Source of the DNA: an uncultured Lachnospiraceae bacterium
GTDB lineage: Bacteria; Bacillota; Clostridia; Lachnospirales; Lachnospiraceae
DNA length: 8,592 bases
Assembly: GCA_958444395.1 (NCBI GenBank)
Contig: CAUCOL010000058.1
Span: 1-8,592 of the forward strand
Reading direction: 5' to 3'
The notes beneath the pieces are model-generated. The model saw only the letters and a list, made by a program, of their open reading frames with translations, searched no databases and was not told where the DNA came from. Below are positions 1 through 6,305 of the stretch, in pieces. The position numbers were made by a program, and so were the translations under genes. Within the stretch, counting starts at the first letter, position 1. Every line of letters begins with the position of its first letter.

Positions 1-2116
1 GGTCGGTGCCAGTGTAGAAGCGGTCGGGTTCCCGACTGCCTCTGCCCTGGCATGTTCTTTTAACCGTACACTTCTGAAAGAAGTGGGCAATGCGCTGGGC
101 GAGGAGTGTCAGGCGGAGGATCTGGCTGTTCTGCTCGGGCCGGGTGTCAATATGAAACGTTCCCCGATCTGTGGACGTAACTTTGAGTATTACTCAGAAG
201 ATCCCTGCCTTGCCGGTGAACTGGGTGCAGCCTTTGTCAACGGAGTACAGGAAAAGAATGTCGGTACCAGTCTGAAGCATTTTGCGGCAAATAACCAGGA
301 ATATCGTCGTATGAGCATCAGCGCACAGGTAGATGAACGCAGCCTGCGTGAGATCTATCTGGCTGCCTTTGAGCGGATCGTCAAGAAGGCACAACCCTGG
401 ACGATCATGTGCAGCTATAACCGGATCAACGGAACGTATTCCTGTGAAAATGACTGGCTCTTAAACCAGGTACTCCGTAAGGAATGGGGCTTTGAAGGGA
501 TCGTCATGACGGACTGGGGTGCCATGAACCACCGTGTTCCTTCCCTGAAAGCTGGACTGGATCTGGAGATGCCGGACTGTCATGGAGAAACAGACCGCCA
601 GATCGTGGATGCCGTGAAGGACGGATCACTCTCTATGGACGTACTGAACTCCTCTGTTCGTCGTATATTAACATTGGTGGATAAATTTCAGAAAAACAAA
701 AAACAGAATGCTACATATAATAAAGAAGCGCATCATCAACTGGCACGAAAGGTGGCTGCCGACTGTGCCGTTCTGTTAAAGAATGACGGCATGCTTCCTC
801 TGGATCGCAGGAAAAAGATCGCAGTCATCGGTACATTTGCCGAAATGCCACGGATCCAGGGCGGCGGTTCCAGCCATATCCACTGCTTCCGTATCGAAAG
901 TGCCCTGGATGTACTCGGAAATGTCCCATATGCACCGGGCTTCTCAATAGAACAGGATACGATCGATGCTGCGCTTGAGAAAGAAGCCATCACACTGGCT
1001 TCACAGGCTGAGGTGGCAGTGATCTTTGCCGGACTGCCGGATTCTTTTGAAAGCGAAGGATTCGACCGTACGCATCTGTCTATGCCACAGAATCAGAATC
1101 ACCTAATTGAAGAGATCTGCAAAGTCCAGCCAAACACGATAGTGGTTCTGCACAATGGTTCGCCGGTACAGATGCCATGGCTGCAGAAAGTATCTGCCGT
1201 GCTGGATCTATATCTCGCCGGACAGGCAGGCGGTGCTGCTGCCGTTGATCTGTTATATGGCGATGTGAATCCTTCCGGTAAACTCGCCGAGACATTTCCA
1301 CTGCGGCTGGAGGACAACCCTTCCTTCTTAAACTTTCCGGGGACACGCAGTGAAGTACACTACCGGGAGGGCATCTATATCGGCTACCGCTATTACGATA
1401 AGAAGAAAATGGACGTCCTGTTCCCATTCGGATACGGTTTAAGCTATACTACTTTCGACTACAGCCACGCCTCTGTGCAGGTAAACGGTCAGACAGCTGC
1501 AGCATCTGCTGCGATCCGGGACACCGACACCATCACGGTCTCTGTGGACATTACCAATACCGGAAGCCGTGCCGGTCAGGAGATCGTACAGCTCTATGTA
1601 CAGAATGCCACCTGTGAGGAAACACGTCCCGAAAAGGAACTGCGTGATTTTGCAAAGATTGCTCTGGAGCCGGGTGAAACAAAAACCGTTACCTTTACTT
1701 TGGATCAACGATGCTTTGCTTATTATAATACAGATATTCATGACTGGTATGCCCCATCCGGCACATATCATATCCTGCTGGCAGCTTCTTCCCGTGATAT
1801 CCGCCAGGAACTTACCGTTCAGCTGGAATCAACGACACAGATTCCATTTACTGCCGGAGATACGACCAGTTGTGATGATGTCTACCGTTTTGCAAAAGAT
1901 CCTTCCCCGGTCGATGCACTGCTGCATAAAAGCGGATTTGCACAGGCAACCGACAAATCCGGTGACGAATCGATGGGTGCCGGTACAGCAGATATGATGC
2001 GTGCCATGTTTGCCGACACTCCACTGCATTCCATCATTTCCTTCAGCGGAGAGGAATTGTCGATCGACGATATCCAGAACACGATAGATGCCATCAATCA
2101 GAAGGAATCCGAATAA
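1..2116 (+). CDS. GH3 beta-glucosidase, 5'-truncated by window edge
   Basis: Glycoside hydrolase family 3 enzyme, expected to release terminal beta-linked glucose or a related sugar from oligosaccharides by a retaining mechanism. The frame is open from base 2 through the window edge, so the GTG at 83 is internal; FPTASALACSFNRTLL just upstream is typical GH3 sequence. Perhaps 70-100 N-terminal residues are missing, so a signal peptide cannot be judged. The barrel domain carries the KHFAANNQEYRR substrate-binding region and the nucleophile Asp in VMTDWGAM (codon 512-514). The alpha/beta sandwich domain (from about 750) carries ESEGFDR, whose second Glu (1055-1057) is the likely acid/base. A fibronectin-III-like domain follows FPFGYGLSYTTF (about 1430-1830). 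No PA14 insert is present, unlike some family members. An uncharacterised tail of about 85 residues, with DMMRAMFADTPLHSIISFS, ends the protein. The substrate could instead be a xyloside or other beta-glycoside; family call firm, specificity not. Confidence 0.93.
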   Translation, partial: VGASVEAVGFPTASALACSFNRTLLKEVGNALGEECQAEDLAVLLGPGVNMKRSPICGRNFEYYSEDPCLAGELGAAFVNGVQEKNVGTSLKHFAANNQEYRRMSISAQVDERSLREIYLAAFERIVKKAQPWTIMCSYNRINGTYSCENDWLLNQVLRKEWGFEGIVMTDWGAMNHRVPSLKAGLDLEMPDCHGETDRQIVDAVKDGSLSMDVLNSSVRRILTLVDKFQKNKKQNATYNKEAHHQLARKVAADCAVLLKNDGMLPLDRRKKIAVIGTFAEMPRIQGGGSSHIHCFRIESALDVLGNVPYAPGFSIEQDTIDAALEKEAITLASQAEVAVIFAGLPDSFESEGFDRTHLSMPQNQNHLIEEICKVQPNTIVVLHNGSPVQMPWLQKVSAVLDLYLAGQAGGAAAVDLLYGDVNPSGKLAETFPLRLEDNPSFLNFPGTRSEVHYREGIYIGYRYYDKKKMDVLFPFGYGLSYTTFDYSHASVQVNGQTAAASAAIRDTDTITVSVDITNTGSRAGQEIVQLYVQNATCEETRPEKELRDFAKIALEPGETKTVTFTLDQRCFAYYNTDIHDWYAPSGTYHILLAASSRDIRQELTVQLESTTQIPFTAGDTTSCDDVYRFAKDPSPVDALLHKSGFAQATDKSGDESMGAGTADMMRAMFADTPLHSIISFSGEELSIDDIQNTIDAINQKESE

Positions 2117-2120
2117 ATAC

Positions 2121-2210
2121 AAAAATCCCGCAAAGAAAGCAGCTGTCTGTACGACATTCAACCCTTTGATCCGTATCGATCGCTGCTTCCCCTGCGGGGA
2201 TATTTTTATT
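2121..2210. terminator. Bidirectional terminator between convergent GH3 and cyclase genes
   Basis: An imperfect inverted repeat pairs TCCCGCAAAGAAAGCAGC (2126-2143) with GCTGCTTCCCCTGCGGGG (2182-2199): seven base pairs near the loop and six at the base, separated by mismatches. An A5 tract lies to the left (2121-2125) and ATATTTTTATT to the right, so U-tracts follow the stem on both strands. A compact alternative hairpin, CCCC-TGC-GGGG (2189-2199), sits within the right arm next to the T-tract. The position, directly after the GH3 stop and just before the cyclase stop, fits a shared terminator. The loop of about 38 nt is long for an intrinsic terminator, so the compact hairpin may do the work in the + direction. 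Confidence 0.65.
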
Positions 2211-2219
2211 CTATCTGTT

Positions 2220-3929
2220 CTAAACGGTGCGTCCCATATGATACTTTTTCTTCATCTGGTACATCCTCTCATCCGCCAGTCGATATAGCGTCCGGCTGAC
2301 GTAGCATTTTTGGTCACCATAATAGGCGATCCCATAGGAAACGCTCATCTCGAGCTTGCCCGCTTCTTTACGACGCAGATTATTCTTTCTGATATACTCT
2401 TCAAATTCTACGGTCGTTTCTTCCAGCGCAGATTTCTCTACATTCTCCAGGATCACAACAAACTCATCGCCACCGACACGTCCGATCAATCCATTCTTTT
2501 CTTTCCAGAACTCTGACAGGCAATCCGCAAAATCTGCTATATAATGATCGCCCTCTTCATGTCCGTAGGTATCGTTCACATGTTTTAGTCGATTCAGATC
2601 CAGACTGATCAGGGCATAGTGGTCTTTCTTCTGATCGTCCAGACGTTCCATTTCCTTTTCCATAAAGGTACGGTTTCCCAGTCCGGTCAGATAATCTTCA
2701 AATGCCAGCTTGCTGAGCAGTCTTTTCTCCGTCATCTCCAATCCTTTGTTTCTCCAGGCGTATACCGTACTGACGACCAGACATGTCACAAACGCAAGTA
2801 CCCCGACCGGTGTCAAGCTCTGAACGCTCTCCTTACCCAGGTTAATAAAAAACTTCTCTGCCAGAAAACGGATGCTGTCCACAATTGTAAAGCTGACCAG
2901 CAGCGCAACCCCGATCACGATCACCTTGTTCTGCGAATCCTGATGTTTAAAATAACGGATACTGCTATAGAGCAGATACAGCAGCTCTGAAGCAAGGATC
3001 ACATGGTATTCGATCAGCGTATACGGCATGTGCGCAATTCCGAGAAAATGTAACGTAAACACCACAGTATCAAAAGCAATCGCGAGAAAGATCAGAATGC
3101 TCATTCCACGTGTTACACGTTTCTCCGTCCGGAAAAGATTCCGAAAATAAAACAGCATAGGAATCGGTCCGATATACAGACTGATATATTCTAAAACCGT
3201 ATTTGACGCTACATTCGATGAGATCAACTGGATGATCGAATAATTGCAGGACATCCATAAGCCGGTCAAAAGGGCAAATGCTGCCACATGCAGCAGCCAG
3301 ACTGCTCTGTGGTCGCCAAATATACAAAAAGCAATGCTGACCAAAATTCCAACCAGACCGGCTGCCAACAGTACGATCGTGATACAGATCGTCATCAGAT
3401 TACTTTTCAGAAAGTTCCTGATACGCTGGACACCATCGCACAGCTTTGGTGCATCAATAAAGCTGAAGCTGTGATTCTCTGAGACCGTCAGAACGATGCG
3501 TATCTTCTGTCCTGCTGCCGCCGCAGGCAATGGAATCCAGTGAAGCCCGGAACCAACCATTTTATTATTCAGATATCGCTTCATGCCATATTCATAGATC
3601 GGCGTCCGTTTCTCTCCATAATAAGCTGCCACTGCCGAATGATGCGCCATCATCTCCAGCACCTGCTGTCCGTTCGTCTCCGGCAGAATCCGCTCCATCG
3701 TGATCACATCGCCCCGCTCTGTTATCGGAAAGCTGAAACTCGTCAGATCACAGTCCGTATACTGCACATTATTTACCGTAACAGACCATCCGTCATTTAA
3801 CACATCATCTGTGATCTTTTCTCTATTAAACAGATTAAAGACAATCACTGAGCCGATGATGACAAACATCGCCATGATAATAAAACGGCTCTGTGAAAAA
3901 GTATTGTCTTTCTCCTTTGTTCTCTGCAT
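2220..3929 (-). CDS. 7TM receptor-type diguanylate cyclase (GGDEF), no I-site
   Basis: Predicted membrane diguanylate cyclase (569 aa) making c-di-GMP from two GTP. Helix 1 (about 16-34) is followed by an extracytoplasmic region (35-178) with SGLHWIPLP, resembling the jelly-roll sensor domains of 7TMR-DISM proteins. Seven hydrophobic segments follow (about 179-204, 208-228, 245-263, 275-297, 304-323, 335-355, 373-391). The C-terminal GGDEF domain starts at DYLTGLGNR (412-420). Catalytic features are intact: metal-binding D444 in SLDLNRLK, guanine-binding N452 and D461 in HVNDTYGHEEGD, GGDEF at 486-490, and the ADERMYQMK end. The inhibitory RxxD expected at 477-480 reads EKNG. No EAL domain is fused. 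The ATG is set by GGAGG at 3936-3940, six bases upstream. It has its own promoter overlapping the spoIIID stop, though readthrough from spoIIID is possible. The sensed ligand is unknown. Confidence 0.93.
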   Translation of the reverse strand: MQRTKEKDNTFSQSRFIIMAMFVIIGSVIVFNLFNREKITDDVLNDGWSVTVNNVQYTDCDLTSFSFPITERGDVITMERILPETNGQQVLEMMAHHSAVAAYYGEKRTPIYEYGMKRYLNNKMVGSGLHWIPLPAAAAGQKIRIVLTVSENHSFSFIDAPKLCDGVQRIRNFLKSNLMTICITIVLLAAGLVGILVSIAFCIFGDHRAVWLLHVAAFALLTGLWMSCNYSIIQLISSNVASNTVLEYISLYIGPIPMLFYFRNLFRTEKRVTRGMSILIFLAIAFDTVVFTLHFLGIAHMPYTLIEYHVILASELLYLLYSSIRYFKHQDSQNKVIVIGVALLVSFTIVDSIRFLAEKFFINLGKESVQSLTPVGVLAFVTCLVVSTVYAWRNKGLEMTEKRLLSKLAFEDYLTGLGNRTFMEKEMERLDDQKKDHYALISLDLNRLKHVNDTYGHEEGDHYIADFADCLSEFWKEKNGLIGRVGGDEFVVILENVEKSALEETTVEFEEYIRKNNLRRKEAGKLEMSVSYGIAYYGDQKCYVSRTLYRLADERMYQMKKKYHMGRTV

Positions 3930-3990
3930 TCTTTTCCTCCGTTCATAAGTTCACCCATAGGTAGAATATGTAAGAGCATATATATATTCT

Positions 3991-4020
3991 ATTATACAAT
4001 ATTGTGTCTATATCGGTCAA
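3991..4020 (-). promoter_or_regulatory. SigA-type promoter of the diguanylate cyclase gene
   Basis: Read on the minus strand, TTGACC (4020-4015) and a perfect TATAAT (3996-3991) are separated by 18 bp, which fits a housekeeping promoter. Transcription would start near 3984, leaving a leader of about 55 nt before the cyclase ATG. The -35 hexamer overlaps the TGA stop of spoIIID (4019-4017). A perfect 10-bp palindrome, ACAATATTGT (3996-4005), lies in the spacer beside the -10 box and could be an operator; no regulator is identified. Confidence 0.7.
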
Positions 4021-4325
4021 ATGTGCTGCATGGCATGTTGATGCATGTATTTCTCTCTTGTAGCCATTCCTCCGCGTATATGACGTTCCGCTTTATTAAC
4101 ATCCAGCACACTACGCACCTGCTCTGCCAGCGTCTGATTGATCTGTGGCAGCTTCTCCGTAAGATCCTTATGTGCCGTGCTTTTGCTGACACCGAACACG
4201 GATGCCGTCTGGCGGACGGTAGCTTTCTTTTCAACCATATACTGTGCGAGAGCGATCGCACGCTCCTCCAGCCGATCCTCTGTTGATGACGAATATGACT
4301 TCCTGTAGTGATATTTCTTCTCCAC
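4017..4325 (-). CDS. spoIIID: Stage III sporulation transcriptional regulator SpoIIID
   Basis: Small DNA-binding protein (102 aa) that, in Bacillus and Clostridia, acts in the mother cell after engulfment to activate or repress many sigma-E-dependent genes. Residues 20-93 match the family closely from memory: the helix-turn-helix VRQTASVFGVSKSTAHKDL (37-55), then TEKLPQIN, then the basic C-terminal helix region RHIRGGMATREKY (81-93), which also contacts DNA in the Bacillus protein. About 18 extra residues precede the conserved core compared with the 93-aa B. subtilis protein. The start is GTG at 4325-4323, chosen because AGGAGA (4338-4333) lies seven bases upstream and no in-frame ATG precedes the core. 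Its control region holds a sigma-E-like promoter and two SpoIIID boxes. No gene typical of the Bacillus neighbourhood (such as mbl) is adjacent; the next gene downstream is the cyclase. Confidence 0.96.
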   Translation of the reverse strand: MEKKYHYRKSYSSSTEDRLEERAIALAQYMVEKKATVRQTASVFGVSKSTAHKDLTEKLPQINQTLAEQVRSVLDVNKAERHIRGGMATREKYMHQHAMQHI

Positions 4326-4332
4326 GAATATC

Positions 4333-4338
4333 TCTCCT
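4333..4338 (-). promoter_or_regulatory. Ribosome binding site deciding the GTG start of spoIIID
   Basis: AGGAGA on the minus strand sits seven bases upstream of GTG at 4325. It is the only good Shine-Dalgarno match placed to serve this reading frame, and it supports the N-terminally extended 102-aa form. Confidence 0.8.
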
Positions 4339-4358
4339 GTCAGTACTGCTGAAAGAAC

Positions 4359-4494
4359 AAAGAGTCGCTTGCGACTCTTTCGCGCTTGAGCGGAATGCGT
4401 AGCATTTGTTTCTTTTCCGCGAAAGGCGCATCCTCACGGAGTGTTTTTTATGTTATAGGAAACGACAAGTTTCCTATAACAAAAAAAATCCGTG
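4359..4494. repeat. Compound palindromic element of three consecutive hairpins
   Basis: Three strong inverted repeats occupy 136 bp almost without gaps. Hairpin I (4359-4380) is a perfect 10-bp repeat, AAAGAGTCGC then TT then its complement; in RNA about nine pairs close a four-base loop. Hairpin II pairs 4382-4395 with 4415-4429 (GCGC base, CGGAA/TTCCG upper stem), with a small TGC-GTA-GCA repeat in its loop. Hairpin III pairs 4435-4463 with 4469-4494: a perfect 12-bp core GTTATAGGAAAC/GTTTCCTATAAC around GACAA, extended by T6 against A8 and closed by CACGGA/TCCGTG. The element lies between the predicted spoIIID transcription start and its ribosome binding site. Hairpin III has T before and A after the core on both strands, so it is not an ordinary terminator. 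The make-up resembles dispersed palindromic intergenic repeats, but only one copy is in this window. Confidence 0.7.
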
Positions 4495-4513
4495 CTTCTC
4501 TGCCTGCCCAGCA

Positions 4514-4523
4514 GCCTGTTTTA
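4514..4523 (-). promoter_or_regulatory. SpoIIID box 2, just downstream of the spoIIID start site
   Basis: TAAAACAGGC on the minus strand matches every position of the B. subtilis SpoIIID consensus WWRRACARNY. It would lie at about +5 to +14 of the predicted transcript, where bound protein would be expected to hinder initiation. It shares the octamer AAACAGGC with the upstream box. Confidence 0.55.
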
Positions 4524-4533
4524 TACTCTTTAC

Positions 4534-4562
4534 AGGATATGTACAAATCCGTCAGATATGCC
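4534..4562 (-). promoter_or_regulatory. Sigma-E-type promoter of spoIIID
   Basis: On the minus strand GGCATATC (4562-4555) matches the sigma-E -35 consensus GKCATATT at seven of eight positions. A 13-bp spacer follows, then CATATCCT (4541-4534), which matches CATACAMT at six of eight. Spacing is within the usual 13-15 bp. The predicted start is near 4527, giving a leader of about 200 nt that contains all three hairpins of the palindromic element. Sigma-E control of spoIIID is established in Bacillus and fits this assignment. Confidence 0.6.
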
Positions 4563-4569
4563 TGTTTAT
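4560..4569 (-). promoter_or_regulatory. SpoIIID box 1, overlapping the spoIIID -35 region
   Basis: ATAAACAGGC on the minus strand is a perfect match to WWRRACARNY. Its last three bases are shared with the sigma-E -35 element, so SpoIIID bound here would contact or replace sigma at the promoter. Together with the second box 46 bp downstream it suggests autoregulation. Confidence 0.6.
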
Positions 4570-4625
4570 TTTCCTCAGTATAACATGCAAATGTAACCGT
4601 TGTGTAAAGATTTCCGAAACTTTTA

Positions 4626-4654
4626 GTGATTTTTTTTTGAAAAGGTGTTATATT
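4626..4654 (+). promoter_or_regulatory. Candidate trkA promoter (weak -35)
   Basis: GTGATT (4626-4631), 17 bp, then TATATT (4649-4654) is the best sigma-A-like arrangement I found upstream of trkA: five of six in the -10 but only three of six in the -35. The start would be near 4661, leaving a leader of about 140 nt. An imperfect palindrome, ATAGGTTATAAACTAT (4662-4677), lies at the predicted start and could be an operator. Other -10-like strings (TATAAA at 4668-4673) lack a correctly spaced -35. Confidence 0.35.
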
Positions 4655-4691
4655 ATGATGCATAGGTTATAAACTATCTGATACAACGAGC

Positions 4692-4776
4692 TTTAAGCGT
4701 CTGATCGGCCGCTTAAAATCTTGCTGCACATACCATAACCTGCTCCGGGGAACGAATCGATCCGGATCCCGAGAGC
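4692..4776 (+). other. Structured 5' leader of trkA (two hairpins)
   Basis: The first hairpin pairs TTTAAGCG (4692-4699) with CGCTTAAA (4710-4717) perfectly around a 10-nt loop. The second pairs GCTCCGGG (4742-4749) with CCCG-A-GAGC (4768-4776), eight pairs with one bulged A, around a loop with self-complementary GATCCGGATC. No U-tract follows either one, so they are not intrinsic terminators. The second ends 15 nt before the trkA ribosome binding site. I looked for the ydaO c-di-AMP riboswitch, common before potassium transporter genes, and do not see its conserved segments. Confidence 0.45.
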
Positions 4777-4802
4777 ACATCACTATATCACGGAGGTTTT
4801 TT

Positions 4803-6194
4803 ATGTTTCGTTCTAAGAATCCGATCAAAGAGGATGGATTGCATATTATTATCGTCGGCTGTGGCAAAGTCGGCGCTACGCTCGTAGAGCAATTAGCAAA
4901 AGAAGGACATGACATAACGATTATTGATAAAAATACACAGAAAATCCAGAAAATATCCGGCTTGTATGATGTCATGGGCATCGTCGGAAATGGTGCAAGC
5001 TATAGCATCCAGATGGAGGCGGGCATCGAGAAAACCGATCTGATCATCGCCGTCACCGAGTCGGACGAGTTAAATCTGCTGTGCTGCACCGTAGCAAAGC
5101 AGGTCGGTGACTGTGCCGCGATCGCCAGAGTACGTACACCGGACTACAGTAAGGAGGCCGGCTATCTGCTGGAGAAACTTGGACTGGCTATGATCATCAA
5201 TCCGGAGCTGGAGGCGGCACGCGAAGCGGCACGTCTTCTGTATCTGCCGACCGCACTGGAGATCAACTCCTTTGCACATGGACAGGCCGAGATGACAAAG
5301 CTCAAGATTCCTGAGAATAACGTGATCAACGGCATTGATATCGCATACCTCAGCAAAAATATTGCATCAAATATCCTCGTCTGCGCAATTGAGCGGGACG
5401 GCGAGGTCTATATTCCATCCGGTGATTTCCGGATCCAGAAGGGCGATGTCATGTCTTACGTAGCATCTCCAAAGGAATCCCGTGCTTTTTTACAGAATAT
5501 CGGTTTTAAGACCAATCAGGTCAAGAATACGATGATCATCGGCGGCAGCCGTGCTGCCTATTATCTGGCAAAGCAGCTGCTCAGTATGGGAATTGCGGTT
5601 AAGATCATTGAAGCAAATTACACCCGCTGTGAAGAATTAAGTATTCTTCTGCCGGAAGCGATCATCATTAACGGCGATGGAACCGATGAGGAATTATTAA
5701 AGGAAGAGGGGATCGAAACGGTAGAATCCTTCGTGCCCCTGACCGGCATTGACGAAGAGAACATCCTGCTGACACTGCATGCACGTCAGGTATCCAATGC
5801 AAAGGTCATCACAAAGATCAACCGGATCACCTTTAAGGACGTGATCAATACGCTGGATCTTGGCAGTGTCGTTTATCCACGCTATATCACTTCAGAAGCG
5901 ATCATCAAATACGTCCGTGCACGCAACGCTTCCAAAGACAGTAATATCGAGACTCTGTACCATATGTTTGATTCACGGGTAGAAGCCATCGAATTTCGTG
6001 TTGATGATGCACCGAATATCCTGGATGTGCCTTTGATGAACCTGAATCTGAAGAAAAATCTGCTGGTATGCTTCATCTGCCGAAACGGCTCGATCCTGAT
6101 TCCAAGTGGTCAGGACAGCATTCAGGCCGGTGACACGGTCATGATCGTAACGACGCAGACCGGATTTCGTGATATTCAGGATATCCTTGCCTGA
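4803..6194 (+). CDS. trkA: TrkA-type potassium uptake regulatory subunit (two RCK modules)
   Basis: Cytosolic nucleotide-binding subunit that gates a TrkH potassium channel, encoded next downstream. At 463 aa it has the full-length TrkA plan of two tandem RCK modules: RCK_N (about 14-130), RCK_C (145-228), RCK_N (243-360), RCK_C (378-463). The first Rossmann fold carries IIIVGCGKVG (residues 15-24) and acidic D42 at the end of the second strand, as for NAD(H) binding. The second has GGSRAA (247-252), where the third glycine is replaced by alanine, and E270 in the acidic position, so its nucleotide preference may differ. The RCK_C domains are the parts that bind c-di-AMP in some Ktr/Trk relatives; binding here is not shown. 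The ATG is set by GGAGG (4792-4796) six bases upstream. The gene ends at a terminator-like hairpin before trkH. Confidence 0.95.
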   Translation: MFRSKNPIKEDGLHIIIVGCGKVGATLVEQLAKEGHDITIIDKNTQKIQKISGLYDVMGIVGNGASYSIQMEAGIEKTDLIIAVTESDELNLLCCTVAKQVGDCAAIARVRTPDYSKEAGYLLEKLGLAMIINPELEAAREAARLLYLPTALEINSFAHGQAEMTKLKIPENNVINGIDIAYLSKNIASNILVCAIERDGEVYIPSGDFRIQKGDVMSYVASPKESRAFLQNIGFKTNQVKNTMIIGGSRAAYYLAKQLLSMGIAVKIIEANYTRCEELSILLPEAIIINGDGTDEELLKEEGIETVESFVPLTGIDEENILLTLHARQVSNAKVITKINRITFKDVINTLDLGSVVYPRYITSEAIIKYVRARNASKDSNIETLYHMFDSRVEAIEFRVDDAPNILDVPLMNLNLKKNLLVCFICRNGSILIPSGQDSIQAGDTVMIVTTQTGFRDIQDILA

Positions 6195-6226
6195 TTTGCA
6201 ACAGACAGATACCCACCATCAAGCAG

Positions 6227-6278
6227 CGTAAAGCCGTATAAAAATGCAGCGTCTGCAGTCGGCTTTACGTCTATTTTA
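6227..6278 (+). terminator. Terminator or attenuator between trkA and trkH
   Basis: CGTAAAGCCG (6227-6236) pairs perfectly with CGGCTTTACG (6260-6269), and an inner TGCAG-CGT-CTGCA hairpin (6245-6257) stacks above an internal loop. The tail TCTATTTTAG follows. This resembles an intrinsic terminator, although the U-tract is interrupted. I see no convincing promoter between it and trkH (6306), so trkH probably depends on readthrough; the structure would then lower trkH expression relative to trkA. Confidence 0.6.
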
Positions 6279-6295
6279 GTTTGTTAGATAGTTAT

Positions 6296-6300
6296 GGAGG
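6296..6300 (+). promoter_or_regulatory. Ribosome binding site deciding the trkH start
   Basis: GGAGG lies five bases before the ATG at 6306. An in-frame ATG at 6294 overlaps this motif and has no Shine-Dalgarno sequence of its own, so 6306 is the better start. Confidence 0.85.
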
Positions 6301-6305
6301 AAAAA

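Noticed and set aside
83..85. GTG as the start of the GH3 gene
   Set aside because: The frame remains open and GH3-like to the window edge, so this codon is an internal valine.
1829..2161. 110-aa minus-strand frame opposite the GH3 3' end
   Set aside because: Overlaps well-conserved GH3 coding sequence and crosses the terminator; no family features.
3992..4286. Alternative frames on both strands over spoIIID
   Set aside because: SpoIIID in its own frame matches the family throughout, so these are shadows.
4448..4663. 71-aa minus-strand reading frame in the spoIIID-trkA intergenic region
   Set aside because: It runs through hairpin III and the spoIIID promoter elements, has no Shine-Dalgarno and no recognisable protein features.
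4660..4795. ydaO/c-di-AMP riboswitch before trkA
   Set aside because: The conserved GGGGAACC-, GGGGUGAAUC- and GACAGCUAACUC-type segments of that class are absent, and the leader is short for it; CGGGGAACG at 4746 is only a partial resemblance.
6294..6305. Upstream ATG adding MEEK to TrkH
   Set aside because: The GGAGG that fits the ATG at 6306 lies inside these codons, and the 6294 ATG has no ribosome binding site of its own.
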